Shown here piece after piece: positions 1-10,996 of a DNA stretch of 64,000 nucleotides. The notes under the pieces were generated by a model, which worked only from the letters and a program-made list of their open reading frames with translations, did not search any database and was not told where the DNA came from. The stretch's first letter is position 1, and each line of letters opens with the position of its first letter. Origin of the DNA: Desertibaculum subflavum (lineage in GTDB: Bacteria; Pseudomonadota; Alphaproteobacteria; Ferrovibrionales; Ferrovibrionaceae). The stretch is taken from NCBI GenBank assembly GCA_003576705.1, contig QOZS01000020.1:1-64000 (forward strand), in the 5' to 3' direction. The position numbers and the translations under genes were made by a program.

Positions 1-57
1 TCCGACGGCACCAACACGCTGAGCGCGGCCGGGGTGGCGGCGGCGCCGCCGCCCTAA
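1..57 (+). CDS. C-terminal tail of an unidentified protein (partial)
   Basis: The first 18 codons read [18 protein letters not shown] and then TAA (55-57). The gene begins before the window, so only an Ala/Pro-rich tail is visible and no family can be named. Its stop overlaps the stop of cobT on the other strand, a tail-to-tail geometry repeated elsewhere in this window, which supports this being a real gene end rather than a chance frame. Confidence 0.4.
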   Translation, partial: SDGTNTLSAAGVAAAPPP

Positions 58-1955
58 TGTCGCGAGGCGGCGGCGCGCGCCGCGCGGCGACCGCCGGCGG
101 CAGCGCCGGGACGCTTCATCCCGGGCGCGGTATGCGTCTCCTCGAACAGCTCGGCCAGCTTCTCCAGCATGGTACCGCCGAGCTGCTCGGCATCGACGAT
201 GGTGACGGCGCGCCGGTAATAGCGGGTCACGTCGTGGCCGATACCGATGGCGATCAGTTCCGCGGGCGAGCGGTTCTCGATCATCTCGATCACATGGCGC
301 AGGTGCCGGTCGAGATAGTTTCCCGGATTGACCGAGAGCGTCGAATCGTCGACCGGCGCACCGTCGGAGATCACCATCAGGATCTTCCGGTCCTCGGTGC
401 GGGCCATCAGGCGGTTATGCGCCCAGAGCAGCGCCTCGCCGTCGATATTCTCCTTCAGCAGGCCCTCGCGCAGCATCAGGCCGAGGCTGCGCCGCGCACG
501 GCGCCAGGGCGCGTCGGCATCCTTGTAGACGATGTGCCGCAAGTCGTTGAGGCGGCCCGGATTGGCCGGCTTGTTCGCCGCCAGCCAGGCTTCGCGCGAC
601 TGGCCGCCCTTCCAGGCCCGCGTGGTGAAGCCGAGGATCTCGACCTTCACCGCGCAGCGCTCCAGCGTGCGGGCCAGGATATCGGCGCACATGGCGGCGA
701 CGGTGATCGGCCGGCCGCGCATGGAGCCTGAATTGTCGATCAGGAGCGTGACGACCGTGTCGCGGAAATCCGTCTCGCGCTCCTGCTTGTAGGAGAGCGG
801 CAGCACGGGATTGACCACGATGCGGGCGAGCCGCGCCGCATCGAGCATGCCCTCCTCCAGGTCGAACTCCCAGGAGCGGGTCTGCTTGGCGAGCAGGCGG
901 CGCTGCAGCCGGTTGGCGAGGCGGCCGACCATGCTCTGCAGATGATGCAGCTGCTGATCCAGATGCGCACGCAGCCGCGCCAGCTCGTCGGTGTCGCAGA
1001 GGTCGGTCGCCTCCACCACCTCGTCGAACTTGGTGATGAAGGCCTTGTAGGCATTCTCGTCCTGCAGGCCGGGCAGCAGGTTCGGATAGTTCGGCCGCTT
1101 GCCGCGGCCGGCTTCTTCGCCGGCGCCGGCCATCTCGGCGGCTTCCGCGGCGGAGGCCTCGGTCTCGCTGGCTTCGGCCCCTTCCTGGTCCATGGCGCTG
1201 GACTGGCCGGCGGCCTGGTCGCTCTCCGCCTTGTCGCCGGCCTGGCCCTCGCCGCCGGCATCCTGGGCGTCGTTCTTGTCGCTCTCACCGTCGCTGTCAT
1301 CGTCGGAGAGGTCGCTCGCATCCTCGTCGGCGAGCTCGAGATCAACGATCAGCTTGCGGGCGACGCGGGCGAAGTTCCTCTGGTCGTGCACGGCGTCGTG
1401 CAGCTTGGCGAGATCGGCGCCGCCCTTCTCCTCGATCCAGGCGCGCCACAGATCGACCATGCGGCGCGCCGTTTCCGGGATCGGCGCGCCGGTCAGCTTT
1501 TCGCGCACCATCAGCCCGACCACGTCGGCGAGCGGCGCCTCGGACCGGTCGCGCACCCTGGAATAGCCGCGGGCACGGCAACGCTCCTCCAGCGCCGCCT
1601 GCAGGTTCTTGGCGACGCCGGCCATGCGGAGCGCGCCGATCGCCTCGCAGCGCGCCTGCTCCGCCGCCTCGAACACGGCGCGCGCGGTGCCGCCGACGGG
1701 CTGAAGCCGGTTGTGCACCTTGGCGTCGTGATGACGGAGACGGAGGGCAAAGCTGTCGCCGACGCCGCGCACCTGCGCGACTTCCTCGGCCGGCAGATCG
1801 CGCGCCGGAATCGGCAGCCGTGCCTTGTTGCCGCGCAATCCCGGCGTCTCCGGCCCGTAGCTGACCTGCAGCTCGCGGTCGTGAGAAACCGCGCGCATGG
1901 TCGCCGCGACCGAGCGCTTGAAGACGTCGACCGGGGTCTCCGGCTTCCCTGTCAT
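54..1955 (-). CDS. cobT: cobaltochelatase subunit CobT
   Basis: Large AAA-partner subunit of the aerobic CobN-CobS-CobT cobaltochelatase, which inserts cobalt into hydrogenobyrinic acid a,c-diamide during cobalamin synthesis in the cytoplasm. The 633-residue product has the family layout: an N-terminal helical domain, a long acidic Ser/Asp/Glu/Ala linker (about residues 207-285), and a C-terminal von Willebrand A domain whose metal-site motif DNSGS lies at 407-411. Length matches typical alphaproteobacterial CobT. It starts 18 nt after cobS ends and is surely in the same transcript. CobN is not in the window. The acidic linker is compositionally biased but typical of the family. Confidence 0.96.
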   Translation of the reverse strand: MTGKPETPVDVFKRSVAATMRAVSHDRELQVSYGPETPGLRGNKARLPIPARDLPAEEVAQVRGVGDSFALRLRHHDAKVHNRLQPVGGTARAVFEAAEQARCEAIGALRMAGVAKNLQAALEERCRARGYSRVRDRSEAPLADVVGLMVREKLTGAPIPETARRMVDLWRAWIEEKGGADLAKLHDAVHDQRNFARVARKLIVDLELADEDASDLSDDDSDGESDKNDAQDAGGEGQAGDKAESDQAAGQSSAMDQEGAEASETEASAAEAAEMAGAGEEAGRGKRPNYPNLLPGLQDENAYKAFITKFDEVVEATDLCDTDELARLRAHLDQQLHHLQSMVGRLANRLQRRLLAKQTRSWEFDLEEGMLDAARLARIVVNPVLPLSYKQERETDFRDTVVTLLIDNSGSMRGRPITVAAMCADILARTLERCAVKVEILGFTTRAWKGGQSREAWLAANKPANPGRLNDLRHIVYKDADAPWRRARRSLGLMLREGLLKENIDGEALLWAHNRLMARTEDRKILMVISDGAPVDDSTLSVNPGNYLDRHLRHVIEMIENRSPAELIAIGIGHDVTRYYRRAVTIVDAEQLGGTMLEKLAELFEETHTAPGMKRPGAAAGGRRAARAAASRH

Positions 1956-1973
1956 GCCCGCCTCGCGATGCCG

Positions 1974-2981
1974 CTAGGCCACGTCCACATGGGTGGACGA
2001 TTCCGGCAGTTCCTCGCCCATGCAGCGCTGATAGTACTCGGCGACCGTCGGCCGCTCGATCTCGTCGCACTTGTTGAGGAAGGTGACGCGGAAGGCGAAG
2101 CCGATATCGCCGCCGAAGATCTCGGCATTGGCGGCCCAGGTGATCACCGTGCGCGGGCTCATCACCGTCGAGATGTCGCCGGCCATGAAGCCCGAGCGCG
2201 TGAGATCGGCGACCGACACCATCTGGGCGATCAGCTTGCGTCCCTTGTCGGTGTCGTAGGACGGCATCTTGGCCAGCACGATCGCCGTCTCGTCGGCATG
2301 CGGCAGATAGTTCAGCGTGGTGACGATCGACCAGCGGTCCATCTGGCCCTGGTTGATCTGCTGCGTGCCGTGATAGAGGCCGGTCGTGTCGCCGAGGCCG
2401 ATCGTGTTGGTGGTCGAGAACAGCCGGAAGCAGGGATGCGGCCGGATCACGCGGTTCTGGTCGAGCAGGGTAAGCTTGCCCTCGACTTCCAGCACGCGCT
2501 GGATCACGAACATCACGTCCGGCCGGCCGGCATCGTATTCGTCGAACACCAGCGCGGTCGGCGTCTGCAGCGCCCAGGGCAGGATGCCTTCGCGGAACTC
2601 GGTCACCTGCTGGCCGTCGCGCAGCACGATGGCGTCGCGGCCGACCAGGTCGATGCGGCTGATATGGCTGTCCAGGTTGACGCGGATGCAGGGCCAGTTG
2701 AGCCGCGCGGCGACCTGCTCGATATGGGTCGACTTGCCGGTGCCGTGATAGCCCTGGATCATGACGCGGCGGTTGAACGCGAAGCCGGCGAGGATCGCGA
2801 GCGTCGTCTCGCGGTCGAAGCGATAAGCGTTGTCGACGTCAGGTACGTAGTCCGACCGCTCGGAGAACGCCGGCACCGCCATGTCGCTGTCGAAGCCGAA
2901 AGTCTGCCGCACCGACAGCTTGATATCGGGCATGCCCTTCGGCATGGCGGTCGGCGAGGTCGTTTGCGGGACGCTGGACAT
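1974..2981 (-). CDS. cobS: cobaltochelatase AAA+ ATPase subunit CobS
   Basis: AAA+ motor of the aerobic cobaltochelatase; forms the ring complex with CobT that drives cobalt insertion by CobN. The 335 residues contain Walker [10 protein letters not shown] (77-85) and Walker [11 protein letters not shown] (about 143-152), and the family sequence [13 protein letters not shown] just after the first motif. Length equals that of well-known CobS proteins. It lies between an upstream J-domain gene (54 nt) and downstream cobT (18 nt), the usual alphaproteobacterial order. No cobalamin riboswitch-like sequence is visible upstream, so control probably lies with the upstream gene or elsewhere. Confidence 0.97.
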   Translation of the reverse strand: MSSVPQTTSPTAMPKGMPDIKLSVRQTFGFDSDMAVPAFSERSDYVPDVDNAYRFDRETTLAILAGFAFNRRVMIQGYHGTGKSTHIEQVAARLNWPCIRVNLDSHISRIDLVGRDAIVLRDGQQVTEFREGILPWALQTPTALVFDEYDAGRPDVMFVIQRVLEVEGKLTLLDQNRVIRPHPCFRLFSTTNTIGLGDTTGLYHGTQQINQGQMDRWSIVTTLNYLPHADETAIVLAKMPSYDTDKGRKLIAQMVSVADLTRSGFMAGDISTVMSPRTVITWAANAEIFGGDIGFAFRVTFLNKCDEIERPTVAEYYQRCMGEELPESSTHVDVA

Positions 2982-3035
2982 TGTCTCAAGTTCCGTCGTT
3001 TGGGTTCGTGTCGAGTGCAGACGTTGCCGGGCCTG

Positions 3036-3620
3036 TCAGCCTCCTCCCCGGCTCGTCAGCACGGAATAGGCGCGAATTATGCGCTTGAGCTGCTCTTCGG
3101 CCGCGGTGTCGCCGCCGTTGGCATCCGGATGAAAGCGCTTCACCAACTGCTTATAGCGGGTCTTGATCTCCTGCAAGGAGGACGACGGCTCGAGGTCCAG
3201 GTCGGCAAAGGCCTGCCTCGCCTCGGGATCGATCCGCGGCTCTTCCGGCCGCTCCTCGCGGGCGCGGCTGCCGGCGAATCCGGCGGCCCCGATAATGTCC
3301 ATCGGGTCCACCCATTCGTAGCCTGCAAACTTCACCGTGCCGGGCCGGTCGCCAAGTCGCCAGGTGGGCCGGTGCCAGGTCGAGTTGCCGCGCTGATAGG
3401 CCTCAATTTCAGATTGATTCATGCCGGAAAAGAAGTCCCAACCGGCATTGTAGGCCCGCACGTGATCGAGGCAGAACCAGAAATGGTCCTGCCCGCGACG
3501 ATCCTTCGGGGCGCGATATTGACCGGCGGCGGAGCAGTCTGGATGGTCGCAGCCGCGACCCGGGGCCTCGCTCTCCGCGGCCCCGCGCACCCAAGCGTCG
3601 GACCTTCGAGAACGCGGCAT
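3036..3620 (-). CDS. J-domain (DnaJ-like) protein with N-terminal Cys/His cluster
   Basis: A 194-residue protein with a C-terminal J domain: the HPD tripeptide is at 164-166 within [10 protein letters not shown], followed by the short final helix, so it should stimulate an Hsp70 ATPase. The N-terminal half has C24, C29, C50 and H53 in a zinc-finger-like spacing and an aromatic block ([12 protein letters not shown]). The start at 3620 (MPRSRRSD) is preferred over an upstream in-frame ATG because the upstream codons would run into the divergent dcd leader. Proteins of this kind sit next to cobS-cobT in many alphaproteobacteria; a role as assembly factor for the chelatase is inference. Confidence 0.85.
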   Translation of the reverse strand: MPRSRRSDAWVRGAAESEAPGRGCDHPDCSAAGQYRAPKDRRGQDHFWFCLDHVRAYNAGWDFFSGMNQSEIEAYQRGNSTWHRPTWRLGDRPGTVKFAGYEWVDPMDIIGAAGFAGSRAREERPEEPRIDPEARQAFADLDLEPSSSLQEIKTRYKQLVKRFHPDANGGDTAAEEQLKRIIRAYSVLTSRGGG

Positions 3621-3638
3621 TGACAGAGTATGGTGGGT

Positions 3639-3667
3639 CGCCGGGGGCGAGGCAAGTTCGCCCGGCG
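3639..3667. promoter_or_regulatory. hairpin-forming inverted repeat in the J-domain gene / dcd divergent gap
   Basis: CGCCG (3639-3643) and GGCGA (3646-3650) pair with TCGCC (3658-3662) and CGGCG (3663-3667): ten base pairs with a two-base bulge and a 7-nt loop. It lies in the 80-nt gap between divergent starts at 3620 and 3701, so it could be an operator or part of the dcd leader. Only the repeat is seen; function is unknown. Confidence 0.35.
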
Positions 3668-3700
3668 CAATGTTATGCACGTGGAGTTGGGGAGATCTGC

Positions 3701-4255
3701 ATGGCCATCATGTCCGACCGCTGGATCCGCCGCATGGCGAAGGAGCAAGGGATGATCGAGCCCTTCGTCGAGGCACAGAAGCGGGACGGCACGATCTCCT
3801 ACGGCCTTTCCTCCTATGGCTATGACGCCCGCGTCGCCGAGGACTTCAAGATCTTCACTAATGTGAATTCGGTGACGGTTGATCCGAAATCCTTCTCGCA
3901 AGAAGGATTCGTCGACCGCAAGAGCGATGTCTGCGTGATCCCGCCCAATTCCTTCGCGCTGGCACGCACGGTGGAATATTTCCGCATTCCGCGCGACGTG
4001 CTGGTGATCTGCCTCGGCAAGTCGACCTACGCGCGTTGCGGCATCATCGTCAATGTGACGCCGCTGGAGCCTGAATGGGAGGGCCACGTGACCCTGGAAT
4101 TCTCCAACACCACGCCTTTGCCGGCAAAGATCTACGCCAACGAGGGCGCCTGCCAGTTCCTGTTCCTGCAAGGCAACGAGCCTTGCGAGATCTCCTATCG
4201 GGACCGCGCCGGCAAATATATGGGCCAGCGCGGCGTCACCCTGCCCAAGCTGTGA
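3701..4255 (+). CDS. dcd: dCTP deaminase
   Basis: Deaminates dCTP to dUTP, supplying dUMP for thymidylate synthesis; cytoplasmic homotrimer. The 184-residue product carries the family blocks [13 protein letters not shown], the KSTYARCG nucleotide-binding loop and [15 protein letters not shown], the last holding the catalytic Glu. Start 3701 is preceded by GGGGAG at about 3689 and gives the usual family length; a second ATG three codons on (3710) is possible. It is transcribed away from the J-domain gene with an 80-nt shared upstream region and followed closely by a TPR-methyltransferase gene. Confidence 0.97.
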   Translation: MAIMSDRWIRRMAKEQGMIEPFVEAQKRDGTISYGLSSYGYDARVAEDFKIFTNVNSVTVDPKSFSQEGFVDRKSDVCVIPPNSFALARTVEYFRIPRDVLVICLGKSTYARCGIIVNVTPLEPEWEGHVTLEFSNTTPLPAKIYANEGACQFLFLQGNEPCEISYRDRAGKYMGQRGVTLPKL

Positions 4256-4306
4256 GCCCGGCAAAGCGCATGCCGGGCCGGGACCCAGCAGAGCCGGAGC
4301 CGGCCT

Positions 4307-6049
4307 TTGTCTAGCGCCGTCATGCCGCTGATCGAGCGCGGCCGAGCCGCCAGGCTTGGGGGCCACCCGGCGGCGGCCGTCGCGCCCCTGCAGCAGGCGA
4401 TCCAGCTCGCCCCCGACGACCCGCTGGTCATGCAGGAGATCGGCCTGACCTGCATCGCGATCGGCGATATCGGCAACGCGCTCGGCGCGCTGCTGCGTGC
4501 GCTCGCCGTCGACCCCGCCCTGTCCGATGCCGGGCGCGCCCTCGCGCTGCTGCTGGAGCACAATCAACTGACCGATGACAGCGAGATGACCATCGGCGTG
4601 CTGCGGCGGCTGTACCAGCGCGGCGACGTCAATCCCCAGCAGCTGGCGCGATCGACCGCCAATATCATGCTCAAGCGCCAGGATCTCCGGCAGCTGCTGT
4701 CGCAGCTGCAGAACGGAGATCCGGCCGACAGCTGGGCGGCGCTTCCAACGGGGCTGCTGGGCGAGCCGCTGTTCCGCGCCATGCTTGTCAGCGGCTTCAA
4801 CCGCGACGCCGTCCTCGAGCGAATGCTGACCAGGCTGCGCCGGGATTTTCTGCTGAGCGAGCCGGCTCTCGATCCGACGCGTATCGACTTTGCGGCGGCG
4901 ATCGCGCAGCAGGCGAACAACAACGAGTTCGTCTTCTTTGAGAGCGACGAAGAGGCGTCGGTCGTCGATGCGATCACCCGCATCGAGGATCTGCGATCAC
5001 TCCTGCGCGTCGCCATGTACCGCCGGTTGGATCTGCGGCCGGAGGCCGCCGCTTTGCTCGAACGAACCTGGCCTCCGTCGGTCCACGAGCTGCTCGACCG
5101 GGTCGTGCGACGGCCGCTCCGGGAGCGGGAGATCGCCCGGGACCTGCCCCAGTTCGCCGCCATCGACAACGCGACCTCGACATTGGTGAAGGAGCACTAC
5201 GAAGAGAGCCCCTATCCCCGCTGGTTCAGGTTGACCCTGCCGGATCCGGGCAGCCGCAAGGCCTGGGCCGAACGCATGCTCGCCGGCGATCGGCGCGGCA
5301 TCGGACCCGATGGCCGTCTGCAGGTTCTGATCGCGGGCGGCGGCACCGGATTCCAATCGGTTTCGACGGCGCTCGCCTATGGCCCGGAAGTCGACCTTCT
5401 GGCCATAGATCTTTCGCGGACGAGCCTGGCCTATTCCGTCTGTCAGGCCGAAGCCCAGGGAGCGAGCAATCTGCGGCATATGTGCGGCGACCTGCTCGAA
5501 GTCGACCGGCTGCCCGGCCAGTTCGACATCATCGAATCGACCGGCGTGCTGGTCTGCGTTGCCGACCCGGCGGCCGCGCTGGCCGCCCTGGTGTCCAAGC
5601 TGCGGCCCGGGGGCCTGCTGTTCCTCGCGCTGTACAGCGAGGAAGCCCGCCGCGACGTGGTTGCGGCGCGCGAGCGCATTGCCGCCGAGGGAATCCCCGA
5701 CACGCCGGCCGGCATGCGGGAATTCCGGAAGGCTTTGATGGAGGGGCCCGACATTCCGCTCAAGGCGGACCTGCTTGCCTCTCCCGGGTTCTACTCGCTG
5801 TCGACCTGCCGCGATTTCCTGTTTCACCGGGTCGAACACAGATTCACGCTCGAGCAGGTCGGCGCGCTCCTGGCGGCGAATGGGCTGCAGCTGCGCGACT
5901 GGGATCTTCCGCCCGGCGTTCAGACGAGATTCCTGGGGCGGTTCGGACCCGCCGCCGATGTCTTGAATCTGGGTCAGTGGGCCGTCTTCGAACGCGAGAA
6001 TCCGCGCACGTTCCGCGGCATGTATCGCTTCTGGTCGCAGAGGCGATAG
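4307..6049 (+). CDS. TPR repeat / class I SAM-dependent methyltransferase fusion
   Basis: The 580-residue product has TPR-like helices at the N-terminus (about residues 10-90; pattern LGGHPAAAVAPLQQAI...DPLVMQEIGL), a helical middle region, and a Rossmann-type methyltransferase from about 340: VLIAGGGTGFQS is the SAM-binding motif I, LLAIDLSRTSL motif II, and LRPGGLLFLALYSE the later strand. TTG at 4307 is chosen because GGAG (4296-4299) sits 7 nt before it; ATG at 4322 is the alternative. Fusions of this design occur in Rhodospirillales, but the substrate is unknown. It lies between dcd and an SDR with no obvious pathway link. Confidence 0.8.
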   Translation: MSSAVMPLIERGRAARLGGHPAAAVAPLQQAIQLAPDDPLVMQEIGLTCIAIGDIGNALGALLRALAVDPALSDAGRALALLLEHNQLTDDSEMTIGVLRRLYQRGDVNPQQLARSTANIMLKRQDLRQLLSQLQNGDPADSWAALPTGLLGEPLFRAMLVSGFNRDAVLERMLTRLRRDFLLSEPALDPTRIDFAAAIAQQANNNEFVFFESDEEASVVDAITRIEDLRSLLRVAMYRRLDLRPEAAALLERTWPPSVHELLDRVVRRPLREREIARDLPQFAAIDNATSTLVKEHYEESPYPRWFRLTLPDPGSRKAWAERMLAGDRRGIGPDGRLQVLIAGGGTGFQSVSTALAYGPEVDLLAIDLSRTSLAYSVCQAEAQGASNLRHMCGDLLEVDRLPGQFDIIESTGVLVCVADPAAALAALVSKLRPGGLLFLALYSEEARRDVVAARERIAAEGIPDTPAGMREFRKALMEGPDIPLKADLLASPGFYSLSTCRDFLFHRVEHRFTLEQVGALLAANGLQLRDWDLPPGVQTRFLGRFGPAADVLNLGQWAVFERENPRTFRGMYRFWSQRR

Positions 6050-6113
6050 GGCGACCGCACTTTACCCGCCGGGCGCACGCCCTAGGTCATTCCGGCGCAA
6101 CGGAGGGGAAGCC

Positions 6114-6800
6114 ATGGCAGAAACAGCGATCATCGTCGGGACCGGACCTGGGATCAGCGCCTCGGTCGCACGCGCCTGCGCGCGCGAGGGCATGCAGGTC
6201 GTCATCGCCGCCCGCAACGCAGCGAAGCTCGCCCCGCTCGCCGGCGAAATCGGCGCCACCGCGGAGGAATGCGATACCAGCCAGCCGGCGGCCGTCGCGA
6301 GGCTGTTCCAGGCGGTGGACCAGCGCCACGGTGCGCCGGACTTCGTGCTGTTCAACGCCTCCTATGGCTATCGCGGGCCGTTCCTGGAGCGCGACCCGGC
6401 GGAGGTGCGCAAGGCGCTCGAGATCGGCGCCTTCGGCGGCTTCCTGGTGGCGCAGGAAGCGATCCGGCGCATGCAGCCGCGCCGGTCGGGATCGCTGTTC
6501 TTCACCGGGGCGACGGCGAGCGTGAAGGGCTTTCCCAATTCGGCGGCCTTCGCCATGCAGAAATTCGCGCTGCGCGGCCTGGCCCAGAGCCTGGCCCGGG
6601 AATACAGCCCCCAGGGCGTCCATGTCGCCCATTTCGTCATCGACGGCGGGGTCGCCACCGGGCGGGACGGCAGCGGCGACCCGCCGGACCGCTGGCTGGA
6701 CCCGGATGCCATCGCGGCGACCTATCTGGCGACCCATCGCCAGCACCGCAGCGCCTGGACCTGGGAGATCGAACTCAGGCCCTGGGTCGAGAAATTCTAG
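6114..6800 (+). CDS. atypical short-chain dehydrogenase-like protein (FxxxK, SDR_c10-like)
   Basis: A 228-residue Rossmann protein with an incomplete glycine motif (GTGPGIS, residues 9-15) and NASYG in place of the usual NNAG. At the active site the catalytic Tyr is replaced by Phe: AFAMQKFALRG keeps the Lys but not the Tyr. These are the features of the SDR_c10 subgroup, which lacks the normal catalytic tetrad, so ordinary alcohol/ketone chemistry is doubtful. It is preceded by GGAGGGG about 8 nt before the ATG. Substrate unknown; a non-catalytic or altered-chemistry role is inference. Confidence 0.85.
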   Translation: MAETAIIVGTGPGISASVARACAREGMQVVIAARNAAKLAPLAGEIGATAEECDTSQPAAVARLFQAVDQRHGAPDFVLFNASYGYRGPFLERDPAEVRKALEIGAFGGFLVAQEAIRRMQPRRSGSLFFTGATASVKGFPNSAAFAMQKFALRGLAQSLAREYSPQGVHVAHFVIDGGVATGRDGSGDPPDRWLDPDAIAATYLATHRQHRSAWTWEIELRPWVEKF

Positions 6801-6850
6801 GCGATTCCGGCCCTTCTCCCCGAAACTGCCCGGATTCCCGGCTATTCGGC

Positions 6851-6880
6851 TTGAGGAGGCCGGCCCCGGTCGGCTAGATA
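6851..6880 (+). promoter_or_regulatory. candidate sigma70-type promoter for the murA-his operon
   Basis: TTGAGG (6851-6856) and TAGATA (6875-6880) are separated by 18 nt and lie 25 nt ahead of the murA GTG start. This TTG.../TAG... form recurs before other genes here (29474, 31988). Predicted by eye only. Confidence 0.4.
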
Positions 6881-6904
6881 GCCCAAGGTTTCCGAGGCAA
6901 TCCC

Positions 6905-8181
<1,277 letters not shown>

Positions 8182-8182
<1 letters not shown>

Positions 8183-8556
8183 TGGCGGCGGCACGGCTGC
8201 AGCTTCAGGCGCTCGACCTGGAAGACCTCGCCGCGCTGGACGAGGCCGTGCGCGGCGCGCAGGTGCGGGTCGGCAATATCGGCTTCGAGCCGAAGCGGCA
8301 CCGCTTTGCCATCGTCCTCGACCGCCACGGCATGGCGAGCGGCCTGCATTTCGAGGGCGTTCTCAAGGCGGCCAGCCGCGGCTTCGACCGCGACGATCCG
8401 GAAGCCCAGCTCGAGCTGCGGGCGATCGGCTGCGAGCCGGGCTCGGATGCCGCGGCCACCGTCGTGCTCGCCTTCGCCGGCGGCGCCTCAATCCGCCTCG
8501 ACGTCGAATGCATCGAGGCCTATCTCGCCGATCTTCCGGCGGCGGAGCGGAGCTGA
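8182..8556 (+). CDS. DUF2948 family protein
   Basis: A 124-residue protein (from the ATG at 8182; GTG at 8179 is a possible start one codon earlier) with the conserved sequences [18 protein letters not shown] and LRLDV-like end ([16 protein letters not shown]). Proteins of this family lie directly after murA in many alphaproteobacteria. Function unknown. It begins within the murA stop codon and its own TGA overlaps the hisG ATG in the same TGATG manner, so murA, this gene and hisG form one translationally coupled unit. Confidence 0.85.
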
Positions 8557-9221
8557 TGTCGCGTCCCAACAATCTGCTGACCCTGGCGCTGCCGAAAGGC
8601 AGAATCCTGGACGAGGCGATGCCCCTCCTCGCGCGTGCCGGCATCGAGCCCGAGCCCGATTTCGCCAACGAGAACTCGCGCAAGCTGCGCTTCGCGACCA
8701 ATCACCCGAATGTCACCGTGATCCGCGTGCGGTCGTTCGACGTCGCGACCTTCGTCGCCTTCGGCGCGGCGGAGATCGGCATTGCCGGCAACGACGTGCT
8801 GATGGAATTCGGCTATCCCGAGATCTACGCACCGCTCGATCTCGGCATCGGCCGCTGCCGGCTGTCCGTCTGCGAGCCGGCCGAGCTCCGCCGCACCGAC
8901 AATCCGGCGCGCTGGAGCCATGTCCGCGTGGCGACCAAGTATCCGCGCATCACCGAGGCGCATTTCGCCGCCCGCGGCGTGCAGGCGGAATGCATCAAGC
9001 TGAACGGCGCCATGGAGCTGGCGCCGCAGCTCGGCCTCTGCCGGCGCATCGTCGACCTGGTCTCGACCGGATCGACGCTCAAAGCCAATGGCCTGGTCGA
9101 GGTGGAGACGGTCGCCGACATCAGTTCGCGCCTGATCGTCAACCGCGCGGCGCTGAAGACGCGCCCCGCCGATGTCGGCGGCGTGGTGGACCGTTTCCGC
9201 GAGGCCCTCGATGCCGCTTGA
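8556..9221 (+). CDS. hisG: ATP phosphoribosyltransferase, short form
   Basis: First step of histidine synthesis: condenses ATP with PRPP. The 221-residue length and absence of the C-terminal regulatory domain mark the short HisG form, which in known systems needs the regulatory partner HisZ; no hisZ lies in the window. Family sequences seen are [16 protein letters not shown] at the N-terminus, [10 protein letters not shown], and the PRPP-binding region [16 protein letters not shown]. The ATG shares one base with the preceding stop and the last 11 bases overlap hisD, so expression is tied to murA upstream and hisD downstream. Confidence 0.96.
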   Translation: MSRPNNLLTLALPKGRILDEAMPLLARAGIEPEPDFANENSRKLRFATNHPNVTVIRVRSFDVATFVAFGAAEIGIAGNDVLMEFGYPEIYAPLDLGIGRCRLSVCEPAELRRTDNPARWSHVRVATKYPRITEAHFAARGVQAECIKLNGAMELAPQLGLCRRIVDLVSTGSTLKANGLVEVETVADISSRLIVNRAALKTRPADVGGVVDRFREALDAA

Positions 9222-10503
9222 GCTGAACGCACGCGACGCCGACTTCGCCGCGCGGTTCGACGCGCTGGTGAAGTCCAAGCGCGATGCCGAGGCGGATGTC
9301 GGTGCCACCGTCGCCGCCATCATCGCCGATGTGCGCGCGCGCGGCGACGAGGTGCTGCACGAGCTGAACGCCAAGTTCGACAAGGTGGACAGCCGCAAGC
9401 TCGGCCTGCGCATCACCCAGGAAGAGATCGACGAGGCGGCCGCCCAGGTCGATGGGACGACACTGGCGGCGCTGGAGACAGCCGCGATCCGCATCCGCCA
9501 GTTCCATGCCCGCCAGATGCCGGCTGACGACATGTTCACCGATGCGCAGGGCGTAACCCTCGGCCATCGCTGGACGCCGCTTGCCGCCGCCGGGCTCTAC
9601 GTCCCGGGCGGCAAGGCGGCCTATCCCTCCTCGGTGCTGATGAACGCCATTCCGGCGCTGGTCGCCGGCGTCGAACGGGTCGCAGTCTGCGTGCCGACGC
9701 CCGGCGGCGAGCTCAATCCGCTGGTCATGGCGGCGTTCAAGCTGATCGGCATCGGCGAGGTCTATCGGACCGGCGGCGCCCAGGCGGTGGCCGCCATGGC
9801 CTATGGCACCGAAAGCATCGCACCGGTGGACAAGATCACCGGGCCGGGCCGCGACTACGTGGTGACCGCGAAACGCATGGTGTTCGGCCAGGTCGGCATC
9901 GACAACCCGGCTGGACCGTCGGAGATTCTGGTCGTCGCCGACAACAAGAATGATCCGGCCTGGATCGCCGCCGACCTGCTGTCGCAGGCCGAGCACGACG
10001 AGGTGGCACAGTCGGTGCTGATCACCGATGACGCAGCCTTTGCGGCAAGCGTCGGCAAGGCCGTGAAGAAGCAGCTCGCCAGCATGCCGCGCGGCAATAT
10101 CGCGGCGGCAAGCTGGGAGCGGTTCGGCGCCCTGATCACGGTCAAGGATCTGCAGGACGCCCCCGCCCTGATCGACCGCATTGCACCGGAGCATCTCGAG
10201 CTCGCGGTCGAGGATTCGGCGACCCTGGCCCGCGCGGTGCGGCATGCCGGTGCCATCTTCCTCGGCCGCCACACGCCGGAAGCGATCGGCGACTACGTGG
10301 CCGGCCCGAATCACGTACTGCCGACTGCCGGCGCGGCCCGCTATGCGTCCGGCCTCAACCTGCTCGACTTCATGAAACGCACCACGCTCGTGCAGTGCGA
10401 CGAGCGCTCGCTCCGCGCCATCGGCCCGGCCGCCATCGCGCTCGCGGAGGCGGAGGGCCTGCCGGCGCATGCCCGCTCCGTCGCGATCCGCCTGGAGAGC
10501 TGA
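9211..10503 (+). CDS. hisD: histidinol dehydrogenase
   Basis: Catalyses the last two steps of histidine synthesis, oxidising L-histidinol to L-histidine with NAD and a bound zinc. The 430-residue protein shows [31 protein letters not shown], the zinc ligands in LLSQAEHDE, the catalytic Glu-His pair in IAPEHLEL, and the final zinc-binding block [17 protein letters not shown] at 9211 gives the family length and begins 11 nt before hisG stops. Other his genes are absent, so the pathway is split over several loci in this organism. Confidence 0.97.
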   Translation: MPLELNARDADFAARFDALVKSKRDAEADVGATVAAIIADVRARGDEVLHELNAKFDKVDSRKLGLRITQEEIDEAAAQVDGTTLAALETAAIRIRQFHARQMPADDMFTDAQGVTLGHRWTPLAAAGLYVPGGKAAYPSSVLMNAIPALVAGVERVAVCVPTPGGELNPLVMAAFKLIGIGEVYRTGGAQAVAAMAYGTESIAPVDKITGPGRDYVVTAKRMVFGQVGIDNPAGPSEILVVADNKNDPAWIAADLLSQAEHDEVAQSVLITDDAAFAASVGKAVKKQLASMPRGNIAAASWERFGALITVKDLQDAPALIDRIAPEHLELAVEDSATLARAVRHAGAIFLGRHTPEAIGDYVAGPNHVLPTAGAARYASGLNLLDFMKRTTLVQCDERSLRAIGPAAIALAEAEGLPAHARSVAIRLES

Positions 10504-10510
10504 CGCCGCC

Positions 10511-10984
10511 GTGGCGGAGCCCCGCATCGCGCAGATCCATCTCGACGAAGCGACGATCGGCTGGCGCGGGGCCGATGTCGATCACGAGCGCAAGGTCGCG
10601 ATCTTCGATCTCCTGGAAGAGAACCGTTTCGCGCTGGCCAACGACCCTGACGGCGGCCCCTATCACCTTCGCCTCGCTATCGAGGAAGGCCGCCTGGTCT
10701 TCGACGTACGGGATACGGCGGAGGCGCCGCGGCACAAATTCGGGCTGTCGCTGACACCGCTCCGCCGCGTGCTGCGTGACTATTTTCATATGGTCGAGAC
10801 CTATCACCAGGCGATCCGCACGGCGACGCCGTCGCGCATCGAGGCGATCGACATGGGTCGCCGCGGCGTGCACGACGAGGGCTCGCGCATCCTGAAGGAG
10901 CGCCTCGACGGCAAGATCGATGTCGACCACGACACGGCGCGCCGCCTGTTCACGCTGATCTGCGTCCTCCATATAAAGGTATAG
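10511..10984 (+). CDS. UPF0262 family protein
   Basis: A 157-residue alphaproteobacterial protein recognised by [18 protein letters not shown], the [18 protein letters not shown] stretch and the C-terminal [10 protein letters not shown] region. The GTG at 10511 begins 8 nt after hisD ends and gives the normal family length. No enzymatic motif is evident. UPF0262 genes are regularly found between hisD and a low-molecular-weight phosphatase gene, as here; function is not known. Confidence 0.85.
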   Translation: MAEPRIAQIHLDEATIGWRGADVDHERKVAIFDLLEENRFALANDPDGGPYHLRLAIEEGRLVFDVRDTAEAPRHKFGLSLTPLRRVLRDYFHMVETYHQAIRTATPSRIEAIDMGRRGVHDEGSRILKERLDGKIDVDHDTARRLFTLICVLHIKV

Positions 10985-10996
10985 GCGGGAACGCGG

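Noticed and set aside
2982..3035. Cobalamin riboswitch before cobS
   Set aside because: The gap is only 54 nt between two co-directional genes and has none of the conserved B12-box sequence.
942..3623. An 893-codon open frame on the plus strand antisense to cobT, cobS and the J-domain gene
   Set aside because: Its translation is low-complexity, His/Arg/Gly/Leu-rich and matches no family, while the minus strand encodes three well-conserved proteins. Long antisense frames are usual in GC-rich DNA.
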